From positions 744,001 to 808,000 of the forward strand of contig NZ_JAMXOF010000001.1 of assembly GCF_024055595.1 (NCBI RefSeq): a stretch of DNA of 64,000 nucleotides, in the 5' to 3' direction. Position numbers and translations under genes: made by a program. The notes beneath the pieces are model-generated. The model did no database searches. It was not told the DNA's origin and worked only from the letters and a program-made list of their open reading frames with translations. The stretch comes from Mucilaginibacter aurantiaciroseus. GTDB lineage: Bacteria > Bacteroidota > Bacteroidia > Sphingobacteriales > Sphingobacteriaceae. Shown here piece after piece: positions 54,086 to 63,010 of this stretch. Positions within the stretch are counted from its first letter, which is position 1; every line of letters begins with the position of its first letter.

Positions 54086-54928
54086 TTAGTTCCTTGCCGG
54101 TCTGCCACCGCCACCACCACCACCAGAGCTACGGCCGCCACCACCAAATGATGAAGCAGGTGCAGAGCGTTCAACGCTTGGTTGGTAGTTTTGAGGCTGC
54201 CTTTGTTGACGGGCAGAGTTCCTGTCATTATAGGTGCCATTAGTGGTTTGCCTAATACCGGCAGCTCCATTTCTGCTTTGACGGCCAGGCAAATACCCTA
54301 TGTTGCTGGTACCGCCGCGGCCGCCAAATGCGGTACGGCCCTGGTTGCCAAATGAACTGCCCGGGCTGCCATTGCCCCTGTATGGGCGTGGGTTGCTGCG
54401 GTATGCAGAGTACCCCCCACCAAAGCCGCCGCCATAACCATACCCTGTTCCCCAGAACGAGTATGGAGAGTAAAAGCCGCCGTAACCATAACCACCCCAC
54501 GGGTAACCATAGCCAAAACCGCCGCCGTAGCCAAAGCCACCGCCATACCATGGCGAGCCGAAGCCGCCGTAACCAAAGCCACTGCCAATGTTCCAGCCGC
54601 CACCGTAGCCATAACCAAGGCCGCCGTAGCCGCCATAGCCATAATACAGGTTATTGTAATAACCGAAAGGGGAGTAATAGCCAAAACGGTTTATGCGCGA
54701 TGCATAATCGTCATAGTAAAAGTAATCGTCTTCGTCGGTTTGCTCGTCGCCATCCTGGTTGTATTGGTCGTTCCGGGTTATGTAAAACGGCTCCTCTGCA
54801 GCTGTCGCGTGAGAGAAATAAACGTCGTCGTTGTTGCTTTTAGATGTGGATGTAGTTCGGTTAACGGAGCAGGAACTCAGCGCTACCGCGCCAATCAAAA
54901 TCATTCCTTTAATAAGATTCCTATTCAT
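54086..54928 (-). CDS. Gly/Tyr-rich lipoprotein
   Basis: 280 residues from the ATG at 54926-54928; the longer frame upstream lacks a signal and overlaps the proS promoter. Lipobox ALSSC (Cys20). An acidic stretch (QDGDEQTDEDDYFYYDDYA) precedes a region at about 80-190 made of GYGG/GFGYGGG/YGY repeats, then an Arg/Asn/Gly-rich tail ending in seven Gly and RPARN. Low-complexity composition causes many long spurious reading frames on both strands. Such Gly/Tyr-rich tails suggest a surface or matrix protein. Function unknown. Confidence 0.75.
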   Translation of the reverse strand: MNRNLIKGMILIGAVALSSCSVNRTTSTSKSNNDDVYFSHATAAEEPFYITRNDQYNQDGDEQTDEDDYFYYDDYASRINRFGYYSPFGYYNNLYYGYGGYGGLGYGYGGGWNIGSGFGYGGFGSPWYGGGFGYGGGFGYGYPWGGYGYGGFYSPYSFWGTGYGYGGGFGGGYSAYRSNPRPYRGNGSPGSSFGNQGRTAFGGRGGTSNIGYLPGRQSRNGAAGIRQTTNGTYNDRNSARQQRQPQNYQPSVERSAPASSFGGGGRSSGGGGGGGRPARN

Positions 54929-54974
54929 TTTGTAAGGATGTAAAGTTCTAAGGTCAAATAAACGTATAAATTTA

Positions 54975-54982
54975 TAAATTTG
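54975..54982 (+). promoter_or_regulatory. TAnnTTTG -7 element of proS
   Basis: TAAATTTG, about 51 nt before the proS ATG at 55034. No clear -33 TTG. It lies inside the divergent gap shared with the Gly-rich lipoprotein. Confidence 0.4.
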
Positions 54983-55033
54983 GGCGTTATTAATATTAAT
55001 AACAAAGTCAATTTCTATTCCAAAAATCAATAT

Positions 55034-56506
55034 ATGAGCAAAGGTGTTATTAGTAAAGACGAAGATTATTCGAAATGGTTTAACGAGTTAGTAATTAAAT
55101 CTGACATGGCCGAGTATTCGCCTGTCAAAGGTTGCATGATCATTAAACCGTACGGTTATTCTATATGGGAAAAGATCCAGGCCGTGCTCGATAAAATGTT
55201 TAAAGAGACCGGGCATGTTAATGCATATTTTCCGTTGCTTATACCAAAATCTTTCTTCTCTAAAGAAGCTGCCCACGTAGAGGGCTTCGCTAAAGAATGT
55301 GCCGTAGTAACGCACTACAGGTTAAAGAACGATGGAACAGGTAATATTGTTGTGGATGAAGATGCAAAATTGGAGGAAGAATTAATTATCCGCCCAACAT
55401 CAGAAACCATCATTTGGAATACTTACCGCGGATGGATCCAAAGTTACCGTGATCTGCCTATTTTAGTTAACCAGTGGGCTAACGTAATGCGTTGGGAAAT
55501 GCGTACCCGTTTGTTTTTGCGTACCAGCGAGTTTTTGTGGCAGGAAGGCCACACCGCACACGCAACATCACAAGAAGCTATAGCAGAAACCGAGCAAATG
55601 CTGGACATTTACGCCGATTTTGCCGAAAACTGGATGGCATTACCGGTTGTAAAAGGCCGTAAAACGCCAAATGAAAGGTTTGCTGGCGCGTTAGACACCT
55701 ATTGTATAGAGGCTTTGATGCAGGATGGTAAAGCACTGCAGGCAGGTACATCTCACTTTTTAGGGCAAAATTTTGCCAAAGCGTTTGATGTAAAGTTCAC
55801 TAATAAAGAAAACGTACAGGATTTTGTTTGGGCGACCTCTTGGGGTGTATCAACCCGCTTAATAGGCGCGCTTATTATGGCACATTCTGATGATGCCGGT
55901 TTGGTATTGCCTCCAAAATTAGCGCCAATACAGGTGGTTGTTGTGCCAATTTACAAGCACGACGAAGAGTTAGAAAACATCACCACGTTTGTAAACGCGT
56001 TAACAAAAGAACTGCGTGCTAAAGACATCAGCATAAAATTTGATAAACGCGATACCCACCGCCCCGGTGCCAAATTTGCCGAGTACGAGCTGAAAGGTGT
56101 GCCATTGCGCGTTGCCATAGGCAGCCGCGACATGCAGAACGGTACGGTTGAATTGGCCCGCCGCGATACCAAAACCAAAGAAACGGTAAACCAGGAGGGC
56201 CTTGCCGCGCACATCGAGGCTTTATTAGAAGAGATCCAGGCGAACATTTACAGCAAGGCGTCAAACTTCCGTGCGGAGAATACTACTGAGGTTGATAGCT
56301 ACGACGAATTTAAACGCCTGTTAGACGAGCAGCCGGGCTTTATATCGGCCCATTGGGATGGTACGTCAGAAACGGAACAAAAGATAAAAGATGAAACTAA
56401 GGCTACAATCCGTTGTATACCTTTGAACAATAAACAGGAAGAAGGCAAATGCATCCTGACAGGTAATCCGTCGACACAGAGGGTGTTGTTTGCGAGAGCA
56501 TATTAA
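55034..56506 (+). CDS. proS: Prolyl-tRNA synthetase (archaeal/eukaryotic-type)
   Basis: 490 residues from the ATG at 55034 ([20 protein letters not shown]). Class II motifs: motif 2 [20 protein letters not shown], then LWQEGHTAH; motif 3 region [17 protein letters not shown]. The anticodon-binding domain (about 315-400) and the zinc-like C-terminal domain follow, ending RVLFARAY with the terminal Tyr typical for this type. Charges tRNA-Pro. The short type-3 form lacks the editing insertion of E. coli ProS. Confidence 0.96.
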   Translation: MSKGVISKDEDYSKWFNELVIKSDMAEYSPVKGCMIIKPYGYSIWEKIQAVLDKMFKETGHVNAYFPLLIPKSFFSKEAAHVEGFAKECAVVTHYRLKNDGTGNIVVDEDAKLEEELIIRPTSETIIWNTYRGWIQSYRDLPILVNQWANVMRWEMRTRLFLRTSEFLWQEGHTAHATSQEAIAETEQMLDIYADFAENWMALPVVKGRKTPNERFAGALDTYCIEALMQDGKALQAGTSHFLGQNFAKAFDVKFTNKENVQDFVWATSWGVSTRLIGALIMAHSDDAGLVLPPKLAPIQVVVVPIYKHDEELENITTFVNALTKELRAKDISIKFDKRDTHRPGAKFAEYELKGVPLRVAIGSRDMQNGTVELARRDTKTKETVNQEGLAAHIEALLEEIQANIYSKASNFRAENTTEVDSYDEFKRLLDEQPGFISAHWDGTSETEQKIKDETKATIRCIPLNNKQEEGKCILTGNPSTQRVLFARAY

Positions 56507-56594
56507 TTGTTGGTATGTGGTTGATTGAGTTAAGTGGTTTTTAGCTGTACTTGCCTTGTCAACAACAGTATAACAAACAAAAGCATTTAACGAT

Positions 56595-56968
56595 ATGGCA
56601 TCTTTTACTGAACTTGAAACATGGAAGAGTCACGCAAGATCAGAAACTTGGTTTCTGATCTTATAAAGAAATTTCCGGCTCAAGAAAAGTTTAGATTAGC
56701 AGACCAAATTATACGTTCTTCCCGTTCTATTGGTAATAATTTGGCATAAGGGCATGGCCGCTTTCATTATCAGGATAACATCCGGTTTTGTATTATTGCA
56801 AGAGGGTCATTAACCGAAACCCTGGATCATTTAATTATCGCGTTAGATGAGGAAATTATTACAAAAGAAGTTTTACAATCGTTTCAATCAGAATATGAAA
56901 GCTGTTTGAAATTGATAAACAGATACATTGAATATTTAAAAAGTACAATACAGTTGGGTAGTGAGTAG
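56595..56968 (+). pseudogene. Broken four-helix-bundle (S23/IVP-like) gene
   Basis: Reads MASFTELETWKS at the ATG at 56595, then needs a one-base shift near 56635 to go on as IRNLVSDLIKKFPAQEKFRL and ADQIIRSSRSIGNN. In the next conserved block, expected AEGHGR, the Glu codon is TAA (56749-56751). After it the frame is fine to the stop at 56966-56968 (SLTETLDHLIIALDEEII). So one frameshift and one nonsense mutation. The family was first found as an intervening sequence in 23S rRNA genes and is common as a free gene in Bacteroidota. Confidence 0.85.
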
Positions 56969-57051
56969 TTGATTAGTGATGGTTGAAATTTTCAATCATT
57001 CATAGATAGACAACCACTCACCACTTAACATAATCAACCATTTACCATCCC

Positions 57052-58191
57052 ATGAAATTCGGAACTAAAGCAATACACGCAGGGCAGGAGCCCGACCCAA
57101 CTACCGGCGCTATCATGACGCCGATATACCAAACATCAACCTACTGGCAAAAATCGCCGGGAGATAATAAGGGGTACGAGTACTCGCGCGGTACAAACCC
57201 AACCCGCAAAGCGCTGGAGGATTGTTTGGCTGCATTGGAAAATGCCAAATACGGTCTTGCATTTTCAAGCGGTATGGGCGCAACTGATGCCGTAATGAAA
57301 TTGCTTGCCCCGGGCGATGAGGTAATTACGGGTAATGACCTTTATGGAGGATCGTACCGCATCTTTACCAAGATCTATGCTAACTATGGTATCAAATTCC
57401 ATTTTCTTGATCTGTCGAACCCAGACATTATCAACGAATATGTGAATGATAAAACCAAACTGATTTGGATAGAAACCCCAACCAACCCAACCATGCAAGT
57501 GGTAGATATAGAGGCGATAGGCAAGATCAGTAAGGCTAATAATTTATTGTTTGTGGTGGATAACACCTTTGCCTCGCCATATCTGCAAAACCCGATCGAC
57601 CTTGGTGCCGATGTGGTAATGCACTCGGTTACCAAATATATTGGTGGCCACAGTGACGTAGTGATGGGTGCCCTGATGCTGAACGACGAGGAACTTTACA
57701 AAAGGCTTTGGTTTATCTATAATGCCTGCGGCGCTACGCCAGGCCCTATGGATAGCTTTTTGGTATTGCGTGGGATAAAAACCCTGCACTTGCGCATGAA
57801 AGCGCATTGCGAGAACGGCCGCCAGGTTGCCGAGTTTTTGAAAGACCATCCACGTGTTGAGAAAATTTATTGGCCCGGTTTCCCGGATTCTAAAAATCAT
57901 GACGTTGCCAAAAAGCAAATGCGCGATTTTGGCGGCATGATCTCTATCGTTTTAAAAGATGCAGACTTAAAGGAAACTTTCCGCATCGCGTCATCCTTTA
58001 AAGTATTTGCTTTGGCAGAGTCGTTGGGCGGTGTGGAATCATTAATAAACCACCCCGTTAGCATGACCCACGGCAGCATCCCCAAAACCGAACGCGACAA
58101 AGCCGGTGTGGTAGATAACCTGCTACGCCTAAGTGTAGGGGTAGAGGATATCGAGGATTTGTTAGAGGATTTGAAACAAGCGTTGGCTTAG
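57052..58191 (+). CDS. Cystathionine gamma-synthase/lyase family PLP enzyme
   Basis: 379 residues of the Cys/Met-metabolism PLP family. Schiff-base Lys195 ([12 protein letters not shown]), cofactor-binding Asp170 (VVDNTFASP), and YSRGTNPTR near 44-52 for phosphate contact. It could be MetB (cystathionine synthesis) or a gamma-lyase; the sequence alone does not decide. Cytosolic tetramer. No other methionine gene is adjacent. A long hairpin follows the stop codon. Confidence 0.93.
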   Translation: MKFGTKAIHAGQEPDPTTGAIMTPIYQTSTYWQKSPGDNKGYEYSRGTNPTRKALEDCLAALENAKYGLAFSSGMGATDAVMKLLAPGDEVITGNDLYGGSYRIFTKIYANYGIKFHFLDLSNPDIINEYVNDKTKLIWIETPTNPTMQVVDIEAIGKISKANNLLFVVDNTFASPYLQNPIDLGADVVMHSVTKYIGGHSDVVMGALMLNDEELYKRLWFIYNACGATPGPMDSFLVLRGIKTLHLRMKAHCENGRQVAEFLKDHPRVEKIYWPGFPDSKNHDVAKKQMRDFGGMISIVLKDADLKETFRIASSFKVFALAESLGGVESLINHPVSMTHGSIPKTERDKAGVVDNLLRLSVGVEDIEDLLEDLKQALA

Positions 58192-58208
58192 GCCAATAAA
58201 AACCCACG

Positions 58209-58271
58209 CGTCATTGTAGTAAGGGTCAACTAATTCGATAACCGAATTAGTTGACCCTTACTGCAATGACG
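58209..58271. repeat. 29-bp-arm perfect-style hairpin repeat (terminator-like)
   Basis: Arms 58209-58237 and 58243-58271 match at 28 of 29 positions (the odd pair is T/C, a G-T in RNA), loop ATAAC. The outer arms read CGTCATTG...CAATGACG. It is followed by a T-run, so it can end the upstream transcript. The end sequence resembles the other ...AATGACG elements at 58669-58732 and 59154-59263. Confidence 0.8.
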
Positions 58272-58284
58272 TTTTTTGATTAGC

Positions 58285-59148
58285 ATGAACGATAACCTCA
58301 AAGCCTTCCTCGACCAAAAAGTAGCCCAATACAACCGCCCGGAGTTTATTGCCAATGATCCGGTGAGCATCCCGCATATGTTCAATAAAAAGCAGGATAT
58401 AGAGATCATGGGTTTTTGGGCAGCAACGCTGGCATGGGGACAAAGGGTTACCATCATTAATAAATGCAAGGAGCTCATCACCCTAATGGATGGCGCACCT
58501 TATGATTTTATCATCAATCACGAGGAACCTGACCTTAAGAAACTACTTCATTTTAAACACCGTACCTTTAACGATATAGATACATTATATTTCATCTCGT
58601 TCTTTAGATGGCATTATGAGAATTTTGAGAGTTTGGAAGATGCGTTTGTACCTTCAAATAAGCCTTTTGTCATCCTGAACGATAGTGAAGCATCTAACAG
58701 CGAGTATATTCTTCGCGATGCCCAGAATGACAGGGTAAACAAAGCCGAAGCTGCCCTCAACCATTTCCGTTCCTATTTCTTTTCCCTGCCAGATTTTCCG
58801 CACCGTACAAAAAAGCATGTTTCGTCGCCATCACAAAAATCCACTTGTAAAAGGCTAAATATGTTTCTACGATGGATGGTACGTAAGGATGATAATGGTG
58901 TCGATTTTGGCATCTGGAATAAATTGAAACCAGCCAACCTGATTTGCCCGTGCGACTTGCATGTAGACCGTGTAGCCCGCAAGCTAAAACTCATTTCCCG
59001 CAAACAAACCGACTGGCAAACCGCCCTCGAACTAACACACTACCTCCGCGAACTTGACCCGCTCGACCCCGTTAAATACGATTTTGCGTTATTTGGTTTA
59101 GGTATAGAAGAGCGTTGGGGATTAGAGGGGATATTGCCGGAGTTTTAA
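58285..59148 (+). CDS. TIGR02757-family protein with an in-frame repeat insertion
   Basis: 287 residues from the ATG at 58285 (MNDNLKAFLDQKVAQYNRPE); the upstream in-frame TTG is not needed. Conserved blocks: GFWAATLAWGQRVTIINKCK, KSTCKRLNMFLRWMVRKDDN (typical of the family), and the C-terminal DPVKYDFALFGLGIEERWG. Family function is unknown; it resembles HhH-type DNA glycosylases. Residues about 129-149 (VILNDSEASNSEYILRDAQN) have no counterpart in the family and are encoded by an interspersed palindromic repeat; the frame stays open, so the protein may still be made. Confidence 0.88.
   Translation: MNDNLKAFLDQKVAQYNRPEFIANDPVSIPHMFNKKQDIEIMGFWAATLAWGQRVTIINKCKELITLMDGAPYDFIINHEEPDLKKLLHFKHRTFNDIDTLYFISFFRWHYENFESLEDAFVPSNKPFVILNDSEASNSEYILRDAQNDRVNKAEAALNHFRSYFFSLPDFPHRTKKHVSSPSQKSTCKRLNMFLRWMVRKDDNGVDFGIWNKLKPANLICPCDLHVDRVARKLKLISRKQTDWQTALELTHYLRELDPLDPVKYDFALFGLGIEERWGLEGILPEF
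58669..58732 (+). repeat. Interspersed palindromic element inside the TIGR02757 gene
   Basis: 64 bp from GTCATCCTGAAC to CCAGAATGAC: imperfect terminal palindrome. About 27 of 33 positions agree with the reverse complement of the right arm of the element at 36541-36632, including GAAGCATCTAA-AGC. The element carries no stop codon in the host frame. Confidence 0.75.
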
Positions 59149-59153
59149 AGAAT

Positions 59154-59263
59154 CTCACCACTGTTATCGAACGAACGATAGATAGTAGAGATCTTCTACA
59201 ATTAATAGGTCGGCGATTAGTATGGCGTAGAAGATTTTTCCTCGTACCTTGTTCGAAATGACG
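59154..59263. repeat. Interspersed hairpin element after the TIGR02757 gene
   Basis: ATCTTCTAC (59191-59199) faces GTAGAAGAT (59227-59235); the right end reads CTCGTACCTTGTTCGAAATG, then ACG. It belongs in style to the ...AATGACG-ended repeats. It starts right after the stop codon of the TIGR02757 gene. Confidence 0.5.
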
Positions 59264-59293
59264 TTAGTTTTAGATTAGTAAAAAACTAACGCC

Positions 59294-59383
59294 ATGGCCC
59301 CAAAAAAACATCTTCTGTCCGATTTTATAACCGGCAAAAGTGAACATACACTTGCGTTATATAAACACTTTGTAAACAGTTAA
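59294..59383 (+). pseudogene. N-terminal gene fragment
   Basis: ATG at 59294 opens MAPKKHLLSDFITGKSEHTL, ALYKHFVNS and stops. The opening reads like the first 29 residues of a longer small cytosolic protein whose rest is missing. Could also be chance. Confidence 0.25.
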
Positions 59384-59413
59384 CTACAACCTGTATTGAT
59401 AAATTACAGTGAT

Positions 59414-60472
59414 CTATGCCTCTTCTTTAAAATAAACCTTGTAATAATTCATTGCCTTGTCGTCGTCAAAGCCTTTTTCAATCAGCTTGTTATCACCGTG
59501 GATATAAATATGGAAGTTCTTATCAAGTTTTAAAACGCTTTTATAGATGCGGGCTTGTTTTTTTACGGCATTGCCGGAGATCTCAAAATTATTAGCTATC
59601 GGGGTGTCAAATTCCTCTTCATACTGGCTTTTAAAGGTTTTGAAGGACGCTATGGCTTCAGGATTATTGATCACTTCTTCACTAAACTCGTCCAAATCAA
59701 AGGTCTCTCTTTCTTTAAAGTACTTCATCGAACGGTTCAATAGGTCTATTTTATCGGCCTTGCTCATGTCAAACTCATCGTCAAGCTTTTGGGTGACAAA
59801 GTTTTTGTAGATTCCCAGCGTATTACTGGTTTGGTTAAAACTATCGTTACGGATCTTTAGCTGCAGGAACTCATCTTTCCAATATACGGCGGCATCCTGC
59901 CCCCCACTTACTTTATCAACCACAACTACTTTGTAGCCATTTTCTTTCTCAATGTTAAAGATGAGCACACCTTTATCCAACTTATTTATGTTGATGGCGT
60001 CCTGTTCATAATCTACCGCGAAACCGCCCTGGTGTGGGTATACTTTAAGGTAGGTTTCTTTATTTTCAGATTTAAAGATGCCGATAGCATCTAACGGATT
60101 GCCTTCTATCTGTACATTGTTAAAGTACACTACGTAAAGTTCGCCGCCTTTAATGTTAGGGTGTGTGCTAACTTTATATAAGTGTTTAGCAATCTGCTCA
60201 GACATTTCCTGAAATTTATCCTGATCATCGAAAACTTTGGTAGCAAAATTATGCAGTTCGTTAAGTGCCAGGTCGCTGCTACTATGCATCAAGTGGTAAA
60301 CCTCGTTAACTTTTTCGAATGGTTTTAAAAAGTATTGCATCAATAGGTTGGGGATGATCTCATCCTTAAGTTCCAGTGGTTTTTCTGACAGGGCATACAT
60401 TTCACCTGTAGATTGGTTACCCACGTGGTGTACAGAAATTGTATCGAGCGAAGCTTCAAAAAAAGTTACCAT
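59414..60472 (-). CDS. Nucleoid-associated protein (NdpA/YejK-like)
   Basis: 352 residues, close to the family length. N-terminal ASLDTISVHHVGNQSTGEMY and the central GGELYVVYFNNVQIEGNPLD, AIGIFKSENK follow the NdpA/YejK pattern, as does KNFVTQKLDDEFDMSKADKI. Binds the nucleoid; the exact job is unclear. Divergent from mnmE. The C-terminus is acidic (FKEEA). Confidence 0.85.
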   Translation of the reverse strand: MVTFFEASLDTISVHHVGNQSTGEMYALSEKPLELKDEIIPNLLMQYFLKPFEKVNEVYHLMHSSSDLALNELHNFATKVFDDQDKFQEMSEQIAKHLYKVSTHPNIKGGELYVVYFNNVQIEGNPLDAIGIFKSENKETYLKVYPHQGGFAVDYEQDAININKLDKGVLIFNIEKENGYKVVVVDKVSGGQDAAVYWKDEFLQLKIRNDSFNQTSNTLGIYKNFVTQKLDDEFDMSKADKIDLLNRSMKYFKERETFDLDEFSEEVINNPEAIASFKTFKSQYEEEFDTPIANNFEISGNAVKKQARIYKSVLKLDKNFHIYIHGDNKLIEKGFDDDKAMNYYKVYFKEEA

Positions 60473-60595
60473 AGTGTGGCGAAGTTAAAACTTTTTGGTT
60501 GATGGTTAGTAGTTCTTAGGAATAGCGGGATAATTGTTTATGGCATATGGTGGACATAACATTGACTGAAAATAACGAACTTCGCAATTAATAAC

Positions 60596-60619
60596 GGTTC
60601 ATGGTTTTTACCATGAACC
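60596..60619. other. Hairpin GGTTCATGGT-TTTT-ACCATGAACC upstream of mnmE
   Basis: Perfect 10-bp stem with a T4 loop. The right arm is also the first unit of the ACCATGA tandem repeat, so the left arm can pair in turn with any of the following units. Confidence 0.7.
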
Positions 60620-60658
60620 ATGAACCATGAACCATGAACCATGAACCATTATCCATGA
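60610..60658 (+). repeat. ACCATGA 7-bp tandem repeat over the mnmE start
   Basis: Five exact ACCATGA units, then ACCATTA and TCCATGA. ATG occurs at 60613, 60620, 60627, 60634, 60641 and 60655. Since 7 is not a multiple of 3, successive ATGs cycle through all frames. Those at 60613, 60620 and 60627 each open a five-codon frame MNHEP ended by the TGA of a later unit. Confidence 0.85.
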
Positions 60659-62019
60659 ACTATACTGAAGAAACTATAGTAGCGCTTGCTACACCAAACG
60701 GGGCAGGGGCAATAGGGGTTATCAGGCTTTCGGGGCCCGAAGCAATAACTATTGCCCAAAAGGTTTGGATGGGTAAAGACCTTACCAAACAGGCGTCGCA
60801 TACGCTTCATTTTGGGCGTATTGTGGATGGCGGCCTGGAGCTTGACGAGGTAGTAACTTCGTTATTTGTTGCACCGCGGTCATATACCCGAGAAAATGTG
60901 GTAGAGATCTCTTGTCATGGGTCGAATTATATTATCGAGTCCATTATTAAGCTTCTTATAAAAAATGGCGCACGCGCTGCTAAAGCAGGCGAATTTACAT
61001 TAAGGGCATTCTTAAATGGGCAGCTCGATCTTTCACAAGCCGAAGCAGTGGCCGACTTAATCGCATCAAATTCTAAAGCTTCGCAGCAGATTGCCTTACA
61101 GCAATTGCGTGGCGGCTTTAGTAACCAGTTACAGCAACTGCGCGATCAGTTGGTGCAATTTGCATCGCTGATAGAACTGGAACTTGATTTTGCCGAAGAG
61201 GATGTTGAATTTGCTAACCGCGATCAGTTAAAAAAGTTAACCCACGAGATCACTCGCGTTATTGGCAGCTTAATACAGTCTTTTGAATTGGGTAACGCCA
61301 TTAAAAATGGTGTGAACACCGTTATTGCAGGAAGGCCAAACGCTGGAAAATCAACCCTGTTAAACGCCCTTTTAAATGAAGAGCGGGCCATAGTGAGCCA
61401 TATCCCAGGCACAACGCGCGATACAATTGAGGAGGTACTGAATATACAAGGTATCAACTTCCGCCTGATAGACACGGCAGGCATCCGAGAAGCAACAGAT
61501 ACCATTGAGCAGATAGGGGTGCAGCGTACTATGGAAAAGATAAGCCAAAGCGCCCTGTTAATATATGTTTATGATGCCGGTGAAATAAGCCTTGCCGACT
61601 TGAACAGCGATATAGAAAGCCTGCAAAAGCCTGGCGTAACGATGCTTATTGTAGCTAATAAAGCCGACCTGTTAAATGCGGAACAAATATCGGCACTGCC
61701 GCATACCGAAAAGGCAATTATTATATCGGCCAAAGAAAAACAACATATCGATGAACTGAAAAACAAGATCTACGGTACTGCAATAAAAGACCAGCTAACC
61801 GGCCACGAAACCCTTGTAACCAACATCCGCCACTTAGAAGCCCTGCAGAAAACCGAAGAAGCCCTGATAAGGGTATTGGCCGGAATAGATACTGTAACAT
61901 CCGATTTCCTGTCGATGGACATTAAACAAGCCCTGCATTATTTAGGTGAGATAACCGGTGCGGTTACAACCGACGATTTACTGGAAAATATTTTTAGTAA
62001 ATTCTGTATCGGCAAGTAG
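60655..62019 (+). CDS. mnmE: tRNA modification GTPase MnmE
   Basis: 454 residues from the ATG at 60655 (MNYTEETIVALATPNGAGAI); an in-frame ATG at 60634 would add seven repeat-encoded residues. N-terminal formyl-THF-binding domain, helical domain, inserted G domain (about 215-375) with GRPNAGKST, DTAGIRE and NKADLL, and the invariant C-terminal CIGK whose Cys is essential. With MnmG it makes the 5-carboxymethylaminomethyl group at U34 of tRNAs. It stands alone here; 62020 onward is a long spacer. Confidence 0.97.
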   Translation: MNYTEETIVALATPNGAGAIGVIRLSGPEAITIAQKVWMGKDLTKQASHTLHFGRIVDGGLELDEVVTSLFVAPRSYTRENVVEISCHGSNYIIESIIKLLIKNGARAAKAGEFTLRAFLNGQLDLSQAEAVADLIASNSKASQQIALQQLRGGFSNQLQQLRDQLVQFASLIELELDFAEEDVEFANRDQLKKLTHEITRVIGSLIQSFELGNAIKNGVNTVIAGRPNAGKSTLLNALLNEERAIVSHIPGTTRDTIEEVLNIQGINFRLIDTAGIREATDTIEQIGVQRTMEKISQSALLIYVYDAGEISLADLNSDIESLQKPGVTMLIVANKADLLNAEQISALPHTEKAIIISAKEKQHIDELKNKIYGTAIKDQLTGHETLVTNIRHLEALQKTEEALIRVLAGIDTVTSDFLSMDIKQALHYLGEITGAVTTDDLLENIFSKFCIGK

Positions 62020-62589
62020 GCCCAACAAACACCCAAAAGTTACGACAACTTACGACAAGTAAATAACTCATTGTTAATAAGTTATGAATATTTCGTTTGT
62101 CCAAATTCTTGGATAATTGGCGTTGTATTTCTTATATTTGGTTCTAAGATGGTTCTCAAAAATAATTTTCTTTGAGAATTTAATTTGATGGAGAAATTAA
62201 GTCGCTTAAATACCCTTATTTACTCTTATTGCGTCTTAAACGCGCTTAATTACTTCTAAAAAGGGAGAAATTACAACCGATATTGATTTAAAATATCATC
62301 AGTTGTTATGTCGCCAATAGGTGATAATAATCTGATTATTTATGACTTAAAAAGGCGAAATAATTGCAAGGAATTTTTTTTGCCAAAATTTTAACGATCG
62401 GTCGGTTTTAAAAGAATGATGTTATAAGTTCAAATTTCACGGTAAACAGAATTTGTGAGCAATGCCGGAAGGTTCATGCTCATCGGACCGTGTATCAGCC
62501 GACGTGGTCGGCCGATTTCACGGAATACTTCTGTTAGCTATTTCGCCAAATTCTGAATTGTCCTTAACAGAGCCTGTAAACAGGGTCTG
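62020..62589. other. 570-nt spacer with promoter-like signal and stacked palindromes
   Basis: A TTG (62109-62111), 21-nt spacer and TATATTTG (62133-62140) look like a promoter. Downstream are only tiny frames: an 8-codon one at 62150 and a 23-codon one at 62188-62259, plus a hairpin TTCTCAAA/TTTGAGAA near 62153-62180. From 62500 palindromes accumulate: GCCGAC-GTG-GTCGGC (about 62499-62513) and AACAGAGCCTGT/ACAGGGTCTGTT (62568-62593). A small RNA is possible; nothing proves it. Confidence 0.4.
62109..62140 (+). promoter_or_regulatory. Promoter-like TTG-N21-TATATTTG
   Basis: Matches the Bacteroidota consensus with spacing at the long end. It points into a gene-free stretch, so the transcript could be a small RNA or a tiny ORF. 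Confidence 0.4.
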
Positions 62590-62889
62590 TTAACAGTCGA
62601 CCTGCACAGCCAAGTCGACCCTTTCAAATACCTGCCCGCTCGAGCTTAAAATAGTTTGTACCGGAATATTGGATGCATCATTACCGGTAACATTATCCCA
62701 TTCTTCATGTAAAATTGCCCCTGAAGTAACAGCCGCGAAATTGGCCTTAGTTACCATTTTACCGTTTAATGCTGTTGCATTGTCGGGTTTTAGAGAAAAA
62801 TCCATGTTACATGATGCAGCAACTGCAAATAATGAGATCAATGGCACCAAAAAAGCATAGCTACTGCACTTTAAGTTTTTCAAGCTCAT
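62590..62889 (-). pseudogene. Truncated PA14-type lipoprotein
   Basis: 99 codons: signal with lipobox VAASC (Cys28), then AVTSGAILHEEWDNVTGNDA and SNIPVQT, which look like the first strands of a PA14 domain. The reading then enters a palindromic sequence (GTCGAC...GTCGAC, 62597-62620) encoding an unrelated tail and stops. PA14 needs about 140 residues, so this is a cut-off gene. The neighbour at 63011 carries the end of a PA14 domain, indicating related genes in tandem. Confidence 0.6.
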
Positions 62890-63010
62890 TTTTTAATAAA
62901 TTAAATCAAATCTTTTGCATGGATACTAAGATTTGATTTTTTTACTTTTAAAAAACGATTGTTAATTAATTTAAATGAAAAAATTGAGTTTATTTAATTA
63001 ATTATTGACG

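Noticed and set aside
54252..54843. Long open frames opposite and shifted within the Gly/Tyr-rich lipoprotein
   Set aside because: They come from the low-complexity GGC/TAC composition; translated products are Ala/Met/Trp or Arg/His/Ser-rich without domain features.
60610..60658. CRISPR-like array
   Set aside because: The unit is only 7 bp with no spacers and there are no cas genes; it is a simple tandem repeat.
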